Part shown: positions 23,182 through 33,300 of the stretch, piece after piece
How positions within the stretch are numbered: position 1 is the first letter of the stretch
How the letters are laid out: each line of letters opens with the position of its first letter
NCBI RefSeq assembly: GCF_042677005.1
Contig: NZ_JBHTIF010000001.1
Location: 1,984,001 to 2,048,000 of the forward strand
Direction: 5' to 3'
DNA length: 64,000 bases
Source: Lysobacter_I brunescens
Lineage (GTDB): Bacteria; Pseudomonadota; Gammaproteobacteria; Xanthomonadales; Xanthomonadaceae
The notes under the pieces: model-generated
What the model saw: only the letters and a program-made list of their open reading frames with translations
The model's database searches: none
Told to the model about the DNA's origin: nothing
Position numbers and translations under genes: made by a program

Positions 23182-24648
23182 ATGACCGAACAGCGCCGCC
23201 GCACCAAGATCCTCGCCACCCTCGGCCCCGCCACCGACGCCCCGGGCGTGCTCGACGCGCTGCTGCGCGCGGGCGTGGACGTGGTCCGACTCAACTTCTC
23301 GCACGGCGATCCCTCCGGCCAGGTCGCACGCGCCGAAGCGGTGCGCGCCGCCGCCGAACGCGTCGGTCGCGAGGTCGGCATCCTCGCCGACCTGCCCGGG
23401 CCGAAGATCCGCATCGAGAAGTTCGCGAACGACAAGGTGAAGCTGCGCGCGGGCGAACGCTTCGATCTGCTCGCGAGCGCCGATGCGCCGCCGGGCGACG
23501 AGACCCAGGTCGGCGTGAGCTACCTCGGCCTGCCGAACGATGTCGTGCCCGGCGACGTGCTGCTGCTCGACGATGGCGTGGTGCAGCTGCAGGTCACGGC
23601 GGTGGAAGGGCCGCGCATCATCACCACCGTGCTCAACGACAGCGAGCTGTCGAACCGCAAGGGCCTCAACAAGCTCGGCGGCGGCCTGTCGCTCGGCGCG
23701 ATCACCGAGCGCGACCGCGAGCTGATCCAGGTCGCCGCGCAGCTCGGCGCCGATTTCATCGCCGTGAGCTTCTGCCGCAATGCCGAGGACATGAACGAAG
23801 CGCGCCGCGTCGCGCGCGCCGCCGGCAGCGATGCCGCGCTGGTCGCCAAGGTCGAGCGCGCCGAGGCGATCGAGAACCTGGTCGAGATCGTCGACGCCAG
23901 CGACGTGGTGATGGTCGCGCGCGGCGACCTGGGCGTGGAAATCGGCGACGCCGAACTGCCCGGCCTGCAGAAGAAGATCATCCGCACTTCGCTGGAGCGC
24001 AACAAGGTCGTCATCACCGCGACGCAGATGCTGCAGTCGATGGTCAGCAGCCCGATCCCGACCCGCGCCGAAGTGCTGGACGTGGCGAACGCGGTGATCG
24101 ACGGCACCGATGCGGTGATGCTGTCGCAGGAAAGCGCGGCCGGTGCCTATCCGGTCAAGGCGGTCGAGGCGATGGACCGCATCTGCCTGGGCGCCGAGCG
24201 CCAGTTCGAGCACGACACCGACTTCGAGGCCGCGCCGCGCAATCTGGAGCGTGCGGACCAGGCGATCGCGATGGCGTCGATGTTCCTCACCGAGCACATC
24301 GGCGTCGGCGCGATCGTGGCGATGACCGAATCCGGCGGCACCGCGCGCTTCCTGTCACGCTTCCGTGGCCGCGCCCCGATCTTCGCATTCGCGCGCCACG
24401 GCTCGTCGCGCCGGCGCATGGCGATGATGCGCGACGTGTTCCCGATGGATTACGACAGCCGCGGCCAGACCCCGCGCCAGGCCGCGCGCGGCAGCATCGC
24501 CGCGCTGGTGCAGGCGGGCCTGCTCACCACCGGCGACCGCGTGATCTTCACCAGCGGCGAGCACATGGAAACCCACGGCGCCACCAACACGCTGCGCCTG
24601 CTGGAAGTGGGCGAGGACGGCAAGGCCGAGGGTCTGGGCGAACTGTAA
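23182..24648 (+). CDS. pyk: Pyruvate kinase
   Basis: A 488-aa enzyme converting phosphoenolpyruvate and ADP to pyruvate and ATP, the last step of glycolysis. Visible family motifs are RRTKILATLGPATD at the N-terminus, VRLNFSHG, DLPGPKIRIEKF, KVERAEAIENL and the active-site helix MVARGDLGVEIG, then ATQMLQSM and the C-terminal allosteric domain (TESGGTARFLSRFR). Start ATG 23182 matches the conserved N-terminus. It lies between pgk and class I aldolase, both on the same strand. Confidence 0.95.
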   Translation: MTEQRRRTKILATLGPATDAPGVLDALLRAGVDVVRLNFSHGDPSGQVARAEAVRAAAERVGREVGILADLPGPKIRIEKFANDKVKLRAGERFDLLASADAPPGDETQVGVSYLGLPNDVVPGDVLLLDDGVVQLQVTAVEGPRIITTVLNDSELSNRKGLNKLGGGLSLGAITERDRELIQVAAQLGADFIAVSFCRNAEDMNEARRVARAAGSDAALVAKVERAEAIENLVEIVDASDVVMVARGDLGVEIGDAELPGLQKKIIRTSLERNKVVITATQMLQSMVSSPIPTRAEVLDVANAVIDGTDAVMLSQESAAGAYPVKAVEAMDRICLGAERQFEHDTDFEAAPRNLERADQAIAMASMFLTEHIGVGAIVAMTESGGTARFLSRFRGRAPIFAFARHGSSRRRMAMMRDVFPMDYDSRGQTPRQAARGSIAALVQAGLLTTGDRVIFTSGEHMETHGATNTLRLLEVGEDGKAEGLGEL

Positions 24649-24700
24649 CCACATCGATGGCGTCGTCGGCATCACGCAGCACGACGCGGGGAGTGCAGGG

Positions 24701-26263
24701 ATGACGAAGCGGTTGTCGGCGATGCGCGCGGTACTGGGCATGGGCATCGGTATGGGCATGGTGCTGGCGATGACTGCGGCCGCGCAATCGCGCACGCCGT
24801 CCGATGCGCAGCTGCAGGCGGCGGCGCAGGCGAGCTTTCCGGAGCTCTTCGAATTGCTCGCCTTGCCGAACGATGCGATCGTGCCCGCCGACATCCGCCG
24901 CAACGCCGACTGGTTGCAGCGCGCCTTCGAGCGACGTGGATTCAGCGCCCGGCAGTTGCCGAATGACGGCAAGCCGATGCTGTTCGCCGAGTACGGCAAG
25001 CCGGTGCCGGGTCGGAAAACCATCCTGTTCTACATGCATTTCGACGGCCAGCCGGTGCTGCCGGAGCAGTGGGCGCAACCCGATCCCTGGCAGGCCGTGG
25101 TGAAACAGCGCAACGCGACAGGCGCATGGGAATCCGTGCCGACGGCGCGGTTGCAGGACGCCGTGCTCGACCCGGAGCTGCGCGTCTTTGCACGTTCCGC
25201 ATCCGATGACAAGGGACCGATCCTGATGCTGCTGGCGGCGTTGGATGCGCTGCGCACGGCGGGCGTCGAACCGGCGATCCACGTGAAGGTGCTGCTCGAC
25301 AGCGAAGAAGAGAAGGGCTCGCCGACGCTCGGTGCCGTCGCGAAGGCGCATGCCGACCTGCTGCGCGCCGATGGCCTGGTGCTCTTCGACGGCCCGAGGC
25401 ATCCGAGCAACCGGCCGACGCTGGCCTTCGGGAACCGCGGCGTGGCGATGGCGACGCTGACCGTGCACGGCCCGCGCGCGCCGCTGCACAGCGGCCACCA
25501 CGGCAACTACACGCCGAATCCCGCGCAGCGCCTCGCCGCGCTGCTGGCGACGATGAAGGACGACCAGGGGCGCGTGACCGTGCCCGGCTACTACGACGGC
25601 ATCGTGCTGACCGAGGCCGAGCGCGCGATCCTGGCCGAGACGGGCGACGACGAAGCGGCGATGCGCAAGCGTGTCGGCGTCGCGAAGACCGATGCCGTCG
25701 CGCCGAGTTACCAGGAGGCGATGCAGTATCCGTCGCTGAACGTGCGCGGCCTGCAGTCCGCCGCCGTCGGCGACAAGGCCGCGAACATCGTGCCGCACAA
25801 GGCCGTCGCCGAACTGGACCTGCGCACCACGCCCGAGGCCGGCCCGGAGCGCCTGTTCGCGCTGATCCGCGACCACGTGCAGCGCCAGGGCTGGCATCTG
25901 GTCGACGGCGAGCCGACCGAGGCCGACCGTGCAACCTACGACCGCCTCGCCACGCTCGCCTACGGTGGCGGCAGTCGCGCGGTGCGTACGCCGATGGATG
26001 CGCCGATCGGCGTCTGGGCCCATGCCGCGCTGCGCCGCAGCTTCGGCTATGCGCCGGCCATGCGCCCCGTGCGCATCCGCATGATGGGCGGCTCGCTGCC
26101 CACCGACGAACTGGTCGACGCGTTGCAGGTGCCGTTCGTGATCGTGCCGCCGGTCAACGGCGACAACAACCAGCACAGCTTCGACGAGAACCTCCGCATC
26201 GGCCATTACCTCGACGGCGTGCGCATGGCCGCAGGCCTGCTGACGACGCCGTTCGCCGAGTGA
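24701..26263 (+). CDS. Exported M20 family metallopeptidase
   Basis: A 520-aa periplasmic zinc peptidase of the M20 (ArgE/DapE/carboxypeptidase) family. The signal peptide (to about residue 29) is followed by the metal-binding core: FYMHFDGQPV (HxDxQ), SASDDKGP (bridging Asp), DSEEEKGSP (general base Glu pair), a dimerisation domain with RAPLHSGHHGNYTPNP, and the final ligand His in NNQHSFDENLR. Likely substrates are di- or short peptides with processive removal of terminal residues; the exact specificity is unknown. It starts 52 bp after pyk, ATG 24701. Confidence 0.9.
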   Translation: MTKRLSAMRAVLGMGIGMGMVLAMTAAAQSRTPSDAQLQAAAQASFPELFELLALPNDAIVPADIRRNADWLQRAFERRGFSARQLPNDGKPMLFAEYGKPVPGRKTILFYMHFDGQPVLPEQWAQPDPWQAVVKQRNATGAWESVPTARLQDAVLDPELRVFARSASDDKGPILMLLAALDALRTAGVEPAIHVKVLLDSEEEKGSPTLGAVAKAHADLLRADGLVLFDGPRHPSNRPTLAFGNRGVAMATLTVHGPRAPLHSGHHGNYTPNPAQRLAALLATMKDDQGRVTVPGYYDGIVLTEAERAILAETGDDEAAMRKRVGVAKTDAVAPSYQEAMQYPSLNVRGLQSAAVGDKAANIVPHKAVAELDLRTTPEAGPERLFALIRDHVQRQGWHLVDGEPTEADRATYDRLATLAYGGGSRAVRTPMDAPIGVWAHAALRRSFGYAPAMRPVRIRMMGGSLPTDELVDALQVPFVIVPPVNGDNNQHSFDENLRIGHYLDGVRMAAGLLTTPFAE

Positions 26264-26465
26264 CATTCGGGCGCACGCCGCCCGGCGTGCCGCCGTGCAC
26301 GCATTCGCACCGATGAAACGTCGCAGTCGCGACCCGTGAGATGCCGCTGCGGGACAATCTCCTTCGCCCGGCGAGAGGCCGCGCGAGTCCCGGGAATTCC
26401 GCACAGGGACATCCCGTCGTCGCGAGAGACGCGACATCCAGACAACGAAGAGAAAAGGATCCTCC

Positions 26466-26942
26466 ATGAAGAAAACGCTCCTGATCGCGTGGGTCGCCCT
26501 GCTGTTCTCCGGTTCCGCGTCCGCCGCAGGCTGGCAGTCGCTCGGACGCGTCAACGCGCTGACCGCCACGCCCGATCCCCAGCAGTGCGAGCAGCGCGTC
26601 ATCAACCACTACTGGAGTTCGAAGCCGATCTACTACCCGGACGCCGTGAACGTGTACTGGACGAACAACATCGAGTTCGTCTTCGACCGCAACGTCAGTG
26701 CGCTGCGTACCCTGGTCAGCAACGCGCCGGCCAACTCGCGCTTCAAGACCGCCGTCGATGCGTACAACGCGCAGTCGGCGGGCGCCAAGAGCCTGTTCGC
26801 GACGATCTCGGTCGGCCAATACCCGGGCGTGAGCATCCGGATGGCGTACGTCGACGCCAACGGCCTCACCCAGGGACTGGGCTGGGGCGTGGTCTCCACC
26901 GAACTGCAGTATTACGAGCTGCAGCAGCGCTGCCCGATCTGA
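26466..26942 (+). CDS. Secreted hypothetical protein
   Basis: A 158-aa exported protein with a clear signal peptide (MKKTLLIAWVALLFSGSASA) and a good AAAAGGA ribosome-binding site. The mature part is rich in Tyr, Asn and Gln, has two Cys (at CEQRV near residue 39 and at the extreme C-terminus, RCPI) that may form a disulfide, and no recognised domain. It is monocistronic, between a 200-bp gap and a hairpin terminator. Function unknown. Confidence 0.72.
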   Translation: MKKTLLIAWVALLFSGSASAAGWQSLGRVNALTATPDPQQCEQRVINHYWSSKPIYYPDAVNVYWTNNIEFVFDRNVSALRTLVSNAPANSRFKTAVDAYNAQSAGAKSLFATISVGQYPGVSIRMAYVDANGLTQGLGWGVVSTELQYYELQQRCPI

Positions 26943-26964
26943 TCCGGGCCGCGTACGTTCGACC

Positions 26965-26990
26965 GACCGGGCGCCTTCGCGCGCCCGGTC
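26965..26990 (+). terminator. Terminator after secreted hypothetical
   Basis: Perfect 10-bp stem (gaccgggcgc / gcgcccggtc) with a 6-nt loop, 22 bp after the stop codon. Confidence 0.65.
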
Positions 26991-27120
26991 CTGCGTCGCA
27001 TTCCATGTCCTGGCTCGCGCTGTCCGACAGGACAGGCCGGGGCTGGGTCTCGGCCCGGACGGGCAGGTTTTCCCGGCCAAGTCATTGATTTTCCATGCTC
27101 TTGGGCCGGGTCCGTCGGGG

Positions 27121-27126
27121 TATAAT
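27121..27126 (+). promoter_or_regulatory. -10 box for class I aldolase
   Basis: A perfect TATAAT 35 bp before the aldolase ATG. The matching -35 is poor at the ideal spacing; ttgggc at 27101 is only 14 bp away, so the promoter may be extended or activator-dependent. Confidence 0.55.
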
Positions 27127-27161
27127 GGCCGACTTTCCCGCCGCCCCTTCCAGGACTCCCA

Positions 27162-28166
27162 ATGAGCATCGAACAGCTTGCCGACATCGCCCGCGCCATG
27201 GTCGCGCCGGGCAAGGGCATCATCGCCATCGACGAATCCAATGCCACCATCGCCAAGCGTTTCGAGAGCGTGGGCATTCCGAACAGCGAAGAGAACCGTC
27301 GCGCCTACCGCGAAATGCTGCTGACCACGCCGAACCTCGGCGAGCACATCTCCGGCGCCATCCTGTTCGACGAAACCATCCGCCAGTCCACCAAGGACGG
27401 CGTGCCGTTCACCAAGGTGATGATGGACAACGGCATCATCCCGGGCATCAAGGTCGACAAGGGCACGCACGCGCTCGCCGGCTGCCCCGGCGAAGTGGTC
27501 ACCGAAGGCCTCGACGGCCTGCGCGACCGCCTCAAAGAATACGCCCAGCTCGGCGCACGCTTCGCCAAGTGGCGCGCGGTCATCAACATCGGCGAGGACA
27601 TTCCGTCCGGCACCTGCATCGAAGCCAACGCCCACGCCCTCGCGCGCTACGCCGCGCTGTGCCAGGAATGCGGCATCGTGCCGATGGTCGAGCCGGAAGT
27701 GATCATGGACGGCGACCACGACATCGAGACCTGCTACGAAGTCACCGAAGTCACCCTGCGCTCGCTGTTCGATGCGCTGTACCAGCACAACGTCATGCTC
27801 GAAGGCACCATCCTGAAGGCCTCGATGGTCGTCTCGGGCAAGGACTGCGCCGAGCAGGCCTCGGTCGACGAAGTCGCCGAAAGCACCGTGATGTGCCTGA
27901 AGTCTGCCGTGCCGGCGATCCTGCCGGGCATCGTCTTCCTGTCGGGCGGCCAGAGCGACGAAGCGGCGACCGCGCACCTCGACGCCATGAACAAGCTCGG
28001 TCCGCACCCGTGGCCGCTGTCGTTCTCGTACGGCCGCGCCATGCAGTCCGCCGCGCTGAAGATCTGGTCGCAGGACCTGGTCGGCAACGTCGCCAAGGCG
28101 CAGGAAACCGTCTTCGCCCGCGCCCGCGACAACGGTCTGGCCGCACTCGGCAAATGGTCGAGCTGA
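27162..28166 (+). CDS. Class I fructose-bisphosphate aldolase
   Basis: A 334-aa Schiff-base aldolase that cleaves fructose-1,6-bisphosphate to dihydroxyacetone phosphate and glyceraldehyde-3-phosphate. Diagnostic segments are PGKGIIAIDESNATIAKRF, ILFDETI, KWRAVINIGE, MVEPEVIMDGDHD, the Schiff-base Lys in EGTILKASMV (near residue 219), FLSGGQSDE and FSYGRAMQSAALK. It belongs to the eukaryote-like class I family rather than the zinc class II enzyme. It has its own promoter (TATAAT at 27121) and shares a bidirectional terminator with the convergent DUF6498 gene. Confidence 0.95.
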   Translation: MSIEQLADIARAMVAPGKGIIAIDESNATIAKRFESVGIPNSEENRRAYREMLLTTPNLGEHISGAILFDETIRQSTKDGVPFTKVMMDNGIIPGIKVDKGTHALAGCPGEVVTEGLDGLRDRLKEYAQLGARFAKWRAVINIGEDIPSGTCIEANAHALARYAALCQECGIVPMVEPEVIMDGDHDIETCYEVTEVTLRSLFDALYQHNVMLEGTILKASMVVSGKDCAEQASVDEVAESTVMCLKSAVPAILPGIVFLSGGQSDEAATAHLDAMNKLGPHPWPLSFSYGRAMQSAALKIWSQDLVGNVAKAQETVFARARDNGLAALGKWSS

Positions 28167-28277
28167 TGCTCCGCGCGCGGACGCCCGCCGGACATCTCCG
28201 GTGGCGTCCGCTCCGCTGAACGAACCGCAAGCCGTTTGGCCCGATTCGGCACAGCGCATCAATGCCGGAAACACCGC

Positions 28278-28303
28278 AAACGCCGACAGAGTTGTCGGCG
28301 TTT
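28278..28303. terminator. Bidirectional terminator between aldolase and DUF6498 genes
   Basis: Perfect 10-bp stem (aaacgccgac / gtcggcgttt) with a 6-nt loop, AT-rich at the base on both strands, between convergent genes. Confidence 0.75.
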
Positions 28304-28317
28304 GTCGTTTCGGGGCG

Positions 28318-28980
28318 TCAGGGCTTGCCGGAATCGTGCGCGCCGCCGGTACGCAGCGCGTTCTTTTCCGCCCATCGCCGGTCGATGGCGTCCAGCGCCA
28401 GGTCCGCGGCGGTCTTCAGCACGGTGAACAGGATCAGCACGCCGGCATTGCCTTCGCCGTCGCCGCTGGTGCCGAACAGCACGATCAGGTGCATCGGTAC
28501 GATGCGCAGGTAGGGCGTCGCCATCATCCGCCCGAGGTTGGGCACGCCGCGCAGGTCGGCCGCGTGCTGCACCGCGTAGGTCGCGCGCTGCGACAGCACG
28601 AACGAGACGCCGCAGGCCAGCAGGGCCAGCCAGTTCCACAGGCCGTCCACCCAGTGGCTGTCGAGCAGGAAGACCAGGTAGCCGACGTGGAAGAAGCCGT
28701 AGTGGAAGGCGAAGAAATTCGCGGTGGAACGCTTCCCGGCCTCGTTTTCGGGCACCGGCCTGCCGCCCGAGGTGAAGCCTGCCGTGCTGAAGCGATCGAG
28801 GCTGAGCATCCGCTTGCGCGCGTACCCGCCGATGACCACGCTCTGGATCCAGTAGGGCCACAGCAGCCAGGCCGGCGACCAGTCGAGAATGATCGCCGCG
28901 ACCAGGGTCAGCGCATTGGCGATCACCAGATGGCGCGCGGAAGGACCGCGCCAGGTGTCTGCAGGCAATCGAAACGACAC
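28318..28980 (-). CDS. DUF6498 family membrane protein
   Basis: A 220-aa integral membrane protein with about five to six hydrophobic segments (ANALTLVAAIILDW, AWLLWPYWIQSVVIGGY, FFAFHYGFFHVGYLVFLL, WNWLALLACGVSFVLS, MHLIVLFG, LILFTVLKTAADLAL). The WPYWIQSVVIG and FHYGFFHVGYL motifs fit DUF6498. Function unknown. GTG at 28980 is chosen because AGGGGGT lies about 7 bp upstream on this strand; in-frame sequence further upstream is not protein-like. It is transcribed away from the RND efflux operon. Confidence 0.75.
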   Translation of the reverse strand: MSFRLPADTWRGPSARHLVIANALTLVAAIILDWSPAWLLWPYWIQSVVIGGYARKRMLSLDRFSTAGFTSGGRPVPENEAGKRSTANFFAFHYGFFHVGYLVFLLDSHWVDGLWNWLALLACGVSFVLSQRATYAVQHAADLRGVPNLGRMMATPYLRIVPMHLIVLFGTSGDGEGNAGVLILFTVLKTAADLALDAIDRRWAEKNALRTGGAHDSGKP

Positions 28981-29116
28981 GGTTGACCCCCTGTCCGGAA
29001 CGCATCGTTCCCGATCTTGGCATCGTGTAGGCCAAAGGTCACGACTGCCTGCAAGGCACCGGTTCGGGACATGCGCTGCCGCTACAATCGGCCGGGATTG
29101 TCCTCCGGATCGCACG

Positions 29117-30328
29117 ATGTCCCCACGCCTCGCTTCCACGGTGTCTTCTTCCCGGTTCCTCGCGCCGCGTGCCCGCGCTTCCCTTGCCCGCGCGTCGCGC
29201 GTGGCGACGCTGCTCCTGCTGGCCTGCGCGCTCGCCGCGTGCGGCGACAAGGAGGCGGCCGGCGGTCCCGGCAAGGGCGGTCCGGGTGGCGGCAAGGGCG
29301 GGGATCGCCCGGTGCCGGTCACCACGGTGCGCCTGCAGCCGGAATCCTTCACCGACACCCTCATTGCGATCGGCACGGTGAAGGCGCGCGAGTCGGTCAC
29401 GGTGACCGCCAAGGTCAGCGAGATCGTGCAGACCGTGCATTTCGACAGCGGACAGGAAGTGCGCGCAGGTGCGCCCCTCGTCACCTTGTCCGACCGCCAG
29501 CAACAGGCCGCGCTGAGCGAAGCGCAGGCCAGCGCGAACGAAGCCGATCGCCTGCTGCGCCGGCAGACCGAGCTGGTGCAGCAGCAGCTGATTGCCCGCG
29601 CCCAGGTCGACAACCAGCGCGCCGCCCGCGACGCCGCGCAGGCGCGCGTTGCGCAGATCCGCGCGCAGCTGGCTGACCGCGTGGTGCGCGCGCCGTTCTC
29701 CGGCGTGCTCGGCCTGCGCCAGGTCAGTCCCGGTGCGCTGGTCACGCCGGGCACGCCGATCGCCACGCTCGACGACATCTCGCGCGTCTACGTCGACTTC
29801 CCGCTGCCGGAGTCGCAGCTGTCGCGCGTGGGGCCCGGTCAGCGCGTGGACGCGCGTGCGGTGGCCTACCCGGAGCAGCGTTTCGAGGGCACGGTGCAGA
29901 CCGTGGACGCACGCATCGATCCGGTCACCCGTGCCGTGCAGGTGCGCGCCGACCTGCCCAATCCGCAGCGCCTGCTGCGCCCGGGTATGCTGATCAACGT
30001 CGAGATCTCCGGTGCCACGCGCAGCGCGATGCTGTTGCCGGAGATCGCGGTCACCCAGGTCGGTCGCGACAGCTATGTCTATCGCGTCGGCAAGGACGAT
30101 GCGGTCGAACAGGTGAAGGTGGGCCTGGGATCGCGCAGCGCAGGCAAGGTCGAGATCGTCGAAGGCCTGGCGGCTGGCGACCGCGTCGTGGTCGACGGCA
30201 CCGGCAAGCTCAAGCCCGGTGACCGGATCAGCGAAGCCGGCGCCAAGGCCGGTGCCGCCGCGCCTGCCGACGCGAAGGCGTCCGCACCCGCACCCGCACC
30301 CGCACCGCCCTCGGCGAAGCAGGGCTGA
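29117..30328 (+). CDS. RND efflux periplasmic adaptor lipoprotein
   Basis: A 403-aa membrane-fusion protein linking an inner-membrane RND pump to an outer-membrane channel. A lipoprotein signal (LLLLACALAACGDK) is followed by a Gly-rich spacer, a split lipoyl domain (KVSEIVQTVHFDSGQEVRAG ... VVRAPFSGVLGLRQVS), a coiled-coil hairpin (about residues 135-190), a beta-barrel and a membrane-proximal domain. The C-terminus is Ala/Pro-rich. The pump gene starts 10 bp downstream (ATG 30339), so they form one operon. There is no outer-membrane factor gene or local regulator here; the complex probably uses a TolC-like channel encoded elsewhere. Confidence 0.92.
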   Translation: MSPRLASTVSSSRFLAPRARASLARASRVATLLLLACALAACGDKEAAGGPGKGGPGGGKGGDRPVPVTTVRLQPESFTDTLIAIGTVKARESVTVTAKVSEIVQTVHFDSGQEVRAGAPLVTLSDRQQQAALSEAQASANEADRLLRRQTELVQQQLIARAQVDNQRAARDAAQARVAQIRAQLADRVVRAPFSGVLGLRQVSPGALVTPGTPIATLDDISRVYVDFPLPESQLSRVGPGQRVDARAVAYPEQRFEGTVQTVDARIDPVTRAVQVRADLPNPQRLLRPGMLINVEISGATRSAMLLPEIAVTQVGRDSYVYRVGKDDAVEQVKVGLGSRSAGKVEIVEGLAAGDRVVVDGTGKLKPGDRISEAGAKAGAAAPADAKASAPAPAPAPPSAKQG

Positions 30329-30338
30329 GGAGCCGACC

Positions 30339-33300
30339 ATGCGCCTCTCCGACGTTTCGATCGAACGCCCGGTCTTCGCCACGGTCCTCAGCCTGATGCT
30401 GATCGTGGTCGGCTTGATGTCGTATTCGCGCCTCACCCTGCGCGAGCTGCCCGCGATCGACCCGCCCGTGGTCTCGGTGGACGTCACCTATCCCGGTGCC
30501 TCGGCGGGTGTGGTCGAGACCCGCGTCACCCAGGTGCTGGAAGACGCGCTGGCCGGCATCGAGGGCATCGAGACCCTGCAGTCGCGCAGCGTCAACGGAC
30601 GTTCGTCGGTGACCATCGAGTTCACCCTGGAGCGCGACATCGAAGCCGCCGCCAACGATGTGCGCGATGCGGTCAGCCGCGTGCTCGACCGCATGCCAGA
30701 GGAAGCCGATCCGCCGGAAGTCGAGAAGGCCGACAGCGACTCCGAAGTCATCCTCTGGTTGAACATGAGTTCGACCGCGATGGACACGCTGCAGCTGACC
30801 GATTACGCCGAGCGCTATGTCGTCGATCGCCTGTCCGCGCTCAACGGCGTGTCGCAGATCCGCGTCGGCGGCCAGCAGCGCTATGCGATGCGCGTGTGGC
30901 TCAACCGCGATGCGCTGGCCGCTCGCGGCCTGACCGCCGCCGATGCCGAGAACGCGCTGCGCCGCGAGAACATCGAACTGCCCGCCGGGCGCATCGAGTC
31001 GCAGGATCGCGACTTCACGCTGCGCGTCGAACGCAGCTATCGCAAGCCCGAGGATTTCGCGCAGATTCCGCTGGGCAAGGGCAGCGACGGCTACGTCGTG
31101 CGTCTGGGCGACGTGGCCAAGGTCGAACTGGCGTCGTCCGAGCGCCGTGCCTATTTCCGCAGCAACGGCGAGCCGAACGTCGGCCTCGGCATCGTCAAGA
31201 CCTCGACCGCGAACAGCCTGGACGTGGCGCTGGCCGCGCGCGCCGAAGCCGAGCGTATCCAGGCGTCGCTGCCGAAGGGCACGCGCATCTTCGTCGCCTT
31301 CGACAGCACGGTGTTCATCGAGTCGGCGGTCGAGCGCGTGTGGTCCACGCTGTTCGAGGCGATCGCGCTGGTGCTGATCGTGATCTGGCTGTTCCTCGGC
31401 AGCGCGCGCGCCGCGCTGATCCCCGCGGTGACCGTGCCGGTTTGCCTGATCGCCGCATTCATCGCGCTGTATGCCTTCGACTTCTCGATCAACCTGCTGA
31501 CCCTGCTCGCGCTGGTGCTGTGCATCGGCCTGGTGGTCGACGATGCGATCGTGGTGCTGGAGAACATCCAGCGCCGCGCGGATCTCGGCGAGCCTGCGCT
31601 GGTCGCGGCCAAGCGCGGCACCAAGCAGGTCGCGTTCGCGGTGATCTCGACCACGGCGGTGCTGGTCGCGGTCTTCCTGCCGATCGGCCTGCTCGAAGGC
31701 AATACCGGGCGCCTGTTCCGCGAACTGGCGGTGGCGCTGGCCGCAGCCGTGGCGATCTCCGCGCTGGTCGCGCTCACGCTGACGCCGATGATGTCGTCGA
31801 AGCTGGTGCGTCCGCACGACACCGAGAAGCCGAATCGTTTCCACGCCGGCATCGGTCGTTTCCTCGATCGCATCTCGAATGCCTACCGTCGCCTGCTCGA
31901 ACGCACGGTCGATCGCGTCTGGCTGTTCGGCGGACTGATGGTCGCCACGCTCGCGGCCACGTTCTTCCTGTTCAAGCTTGTGCCCAGCGAACTGGCGCCG
32001 CCCGAGGATCGCGGTGTGTTCTTCGCGTCGATCGTCGGCCCGGAAGGCGCGGGCTTCGACTACACCGTCGGCCAGGTGCAGCAGGTCGAACGCGCGCTGC
32101 TCAAGCAGGTCGGCGAGGGCAAGCCGCTGCAGCGCGTGAACACGCGCGTGCCCGGCGGCTTCGGCGCCAGCGAGGAAATGCATACCGGCCAGGCGATCGT
32201 GTTCCTGCACGACTGGCAGAACCGCGACGTCACCACCGACGACGTGGTGCAGCAGGTGCGCAAGGAAGTGGGCGCGTTGCCCGGCGTGCGCGTGAATCCG
32301 CAGGTGCGCACCGGCCTGACGCGCGGCGGCGGCCAGCCGTTCCAGCTGGTACTCGGTGGACCGGAGTACGGTGAACTCGCGGCGTGGCGCGATCGCGTGC
32401 TGGCGCGCATGGAGCAGAACCCCAACTTCTTCGCTGCCGATTCGGACTACAAGGAAACCCGGCCGCAGATGCGCGTGGTGATCGATCGCGCGCGCGCCGC
32501 CGACCTCGGCGTGTCGGTGACCGAGATCGGGCGCACGCTCGAAACCATGATGGGCAGCCGCCGCGTCACCACCTTCGTCGACAACGGCGAGGAGTACGAC
32601 GTGATCCTGCAGGCAGACCGCGCGCTGCGCGCCGCGCCTGCGGACCTGGCCGCGATCCAGGTGCGTGGCGGCAACGGCGAACTGATCCCGCTGTCGAATC
32701 TGGTCACGCTGACCGAACTGGCCGAAGCCGGCAGCCTCAACCGTTTCAACCGCCTGCGTGCGATCACCATTTCCGCCGGCCTCGCGCCGGGCTATCGCAT
32801 GGGCGACGCCATCGCCTGGGCCGAGCAGGTCGTCCGCGAGGAACTGCCGGGTACGGCGCAGGTCGACTGGAAGGGCGAGTCGCGCGAATTCCAGAAGGCC
32901 GGCAGTGCGGTGCTCATCACCTTCGCGCTGGCGCTGCTGGTGGTGTACCTGGTGCTGGCCGCGCAGTTCGAGAGCTTCATCCATCCGGTCGTGATCATGC
33001 TGACCGTGCCGCTCGGCGTGGGTGGCGCCTTGCTGGGGCTATGGATGGCCGGCAGCACGCTCAACCTCTTCAGCCAGATCGGCATCGTGATGCTGATCGG
33101 CCTGGCAGCGAAGAACGGCATCCTCATCGTCGAATTCGCCAATCAGCTGCGCGACGAAGGTCGCGAGATCCGTGACGCGATCATCGAATCCTGCGCGGTG
33201 CGCCTGCGCCCGATCCTGATGACCTCGGTCGCCACCGTGGTCGGTGCGGTGCCGCTGGTCGTCGCCGGTGGCCCCGGCTCGGCCAGCCGCTTCACCATCG

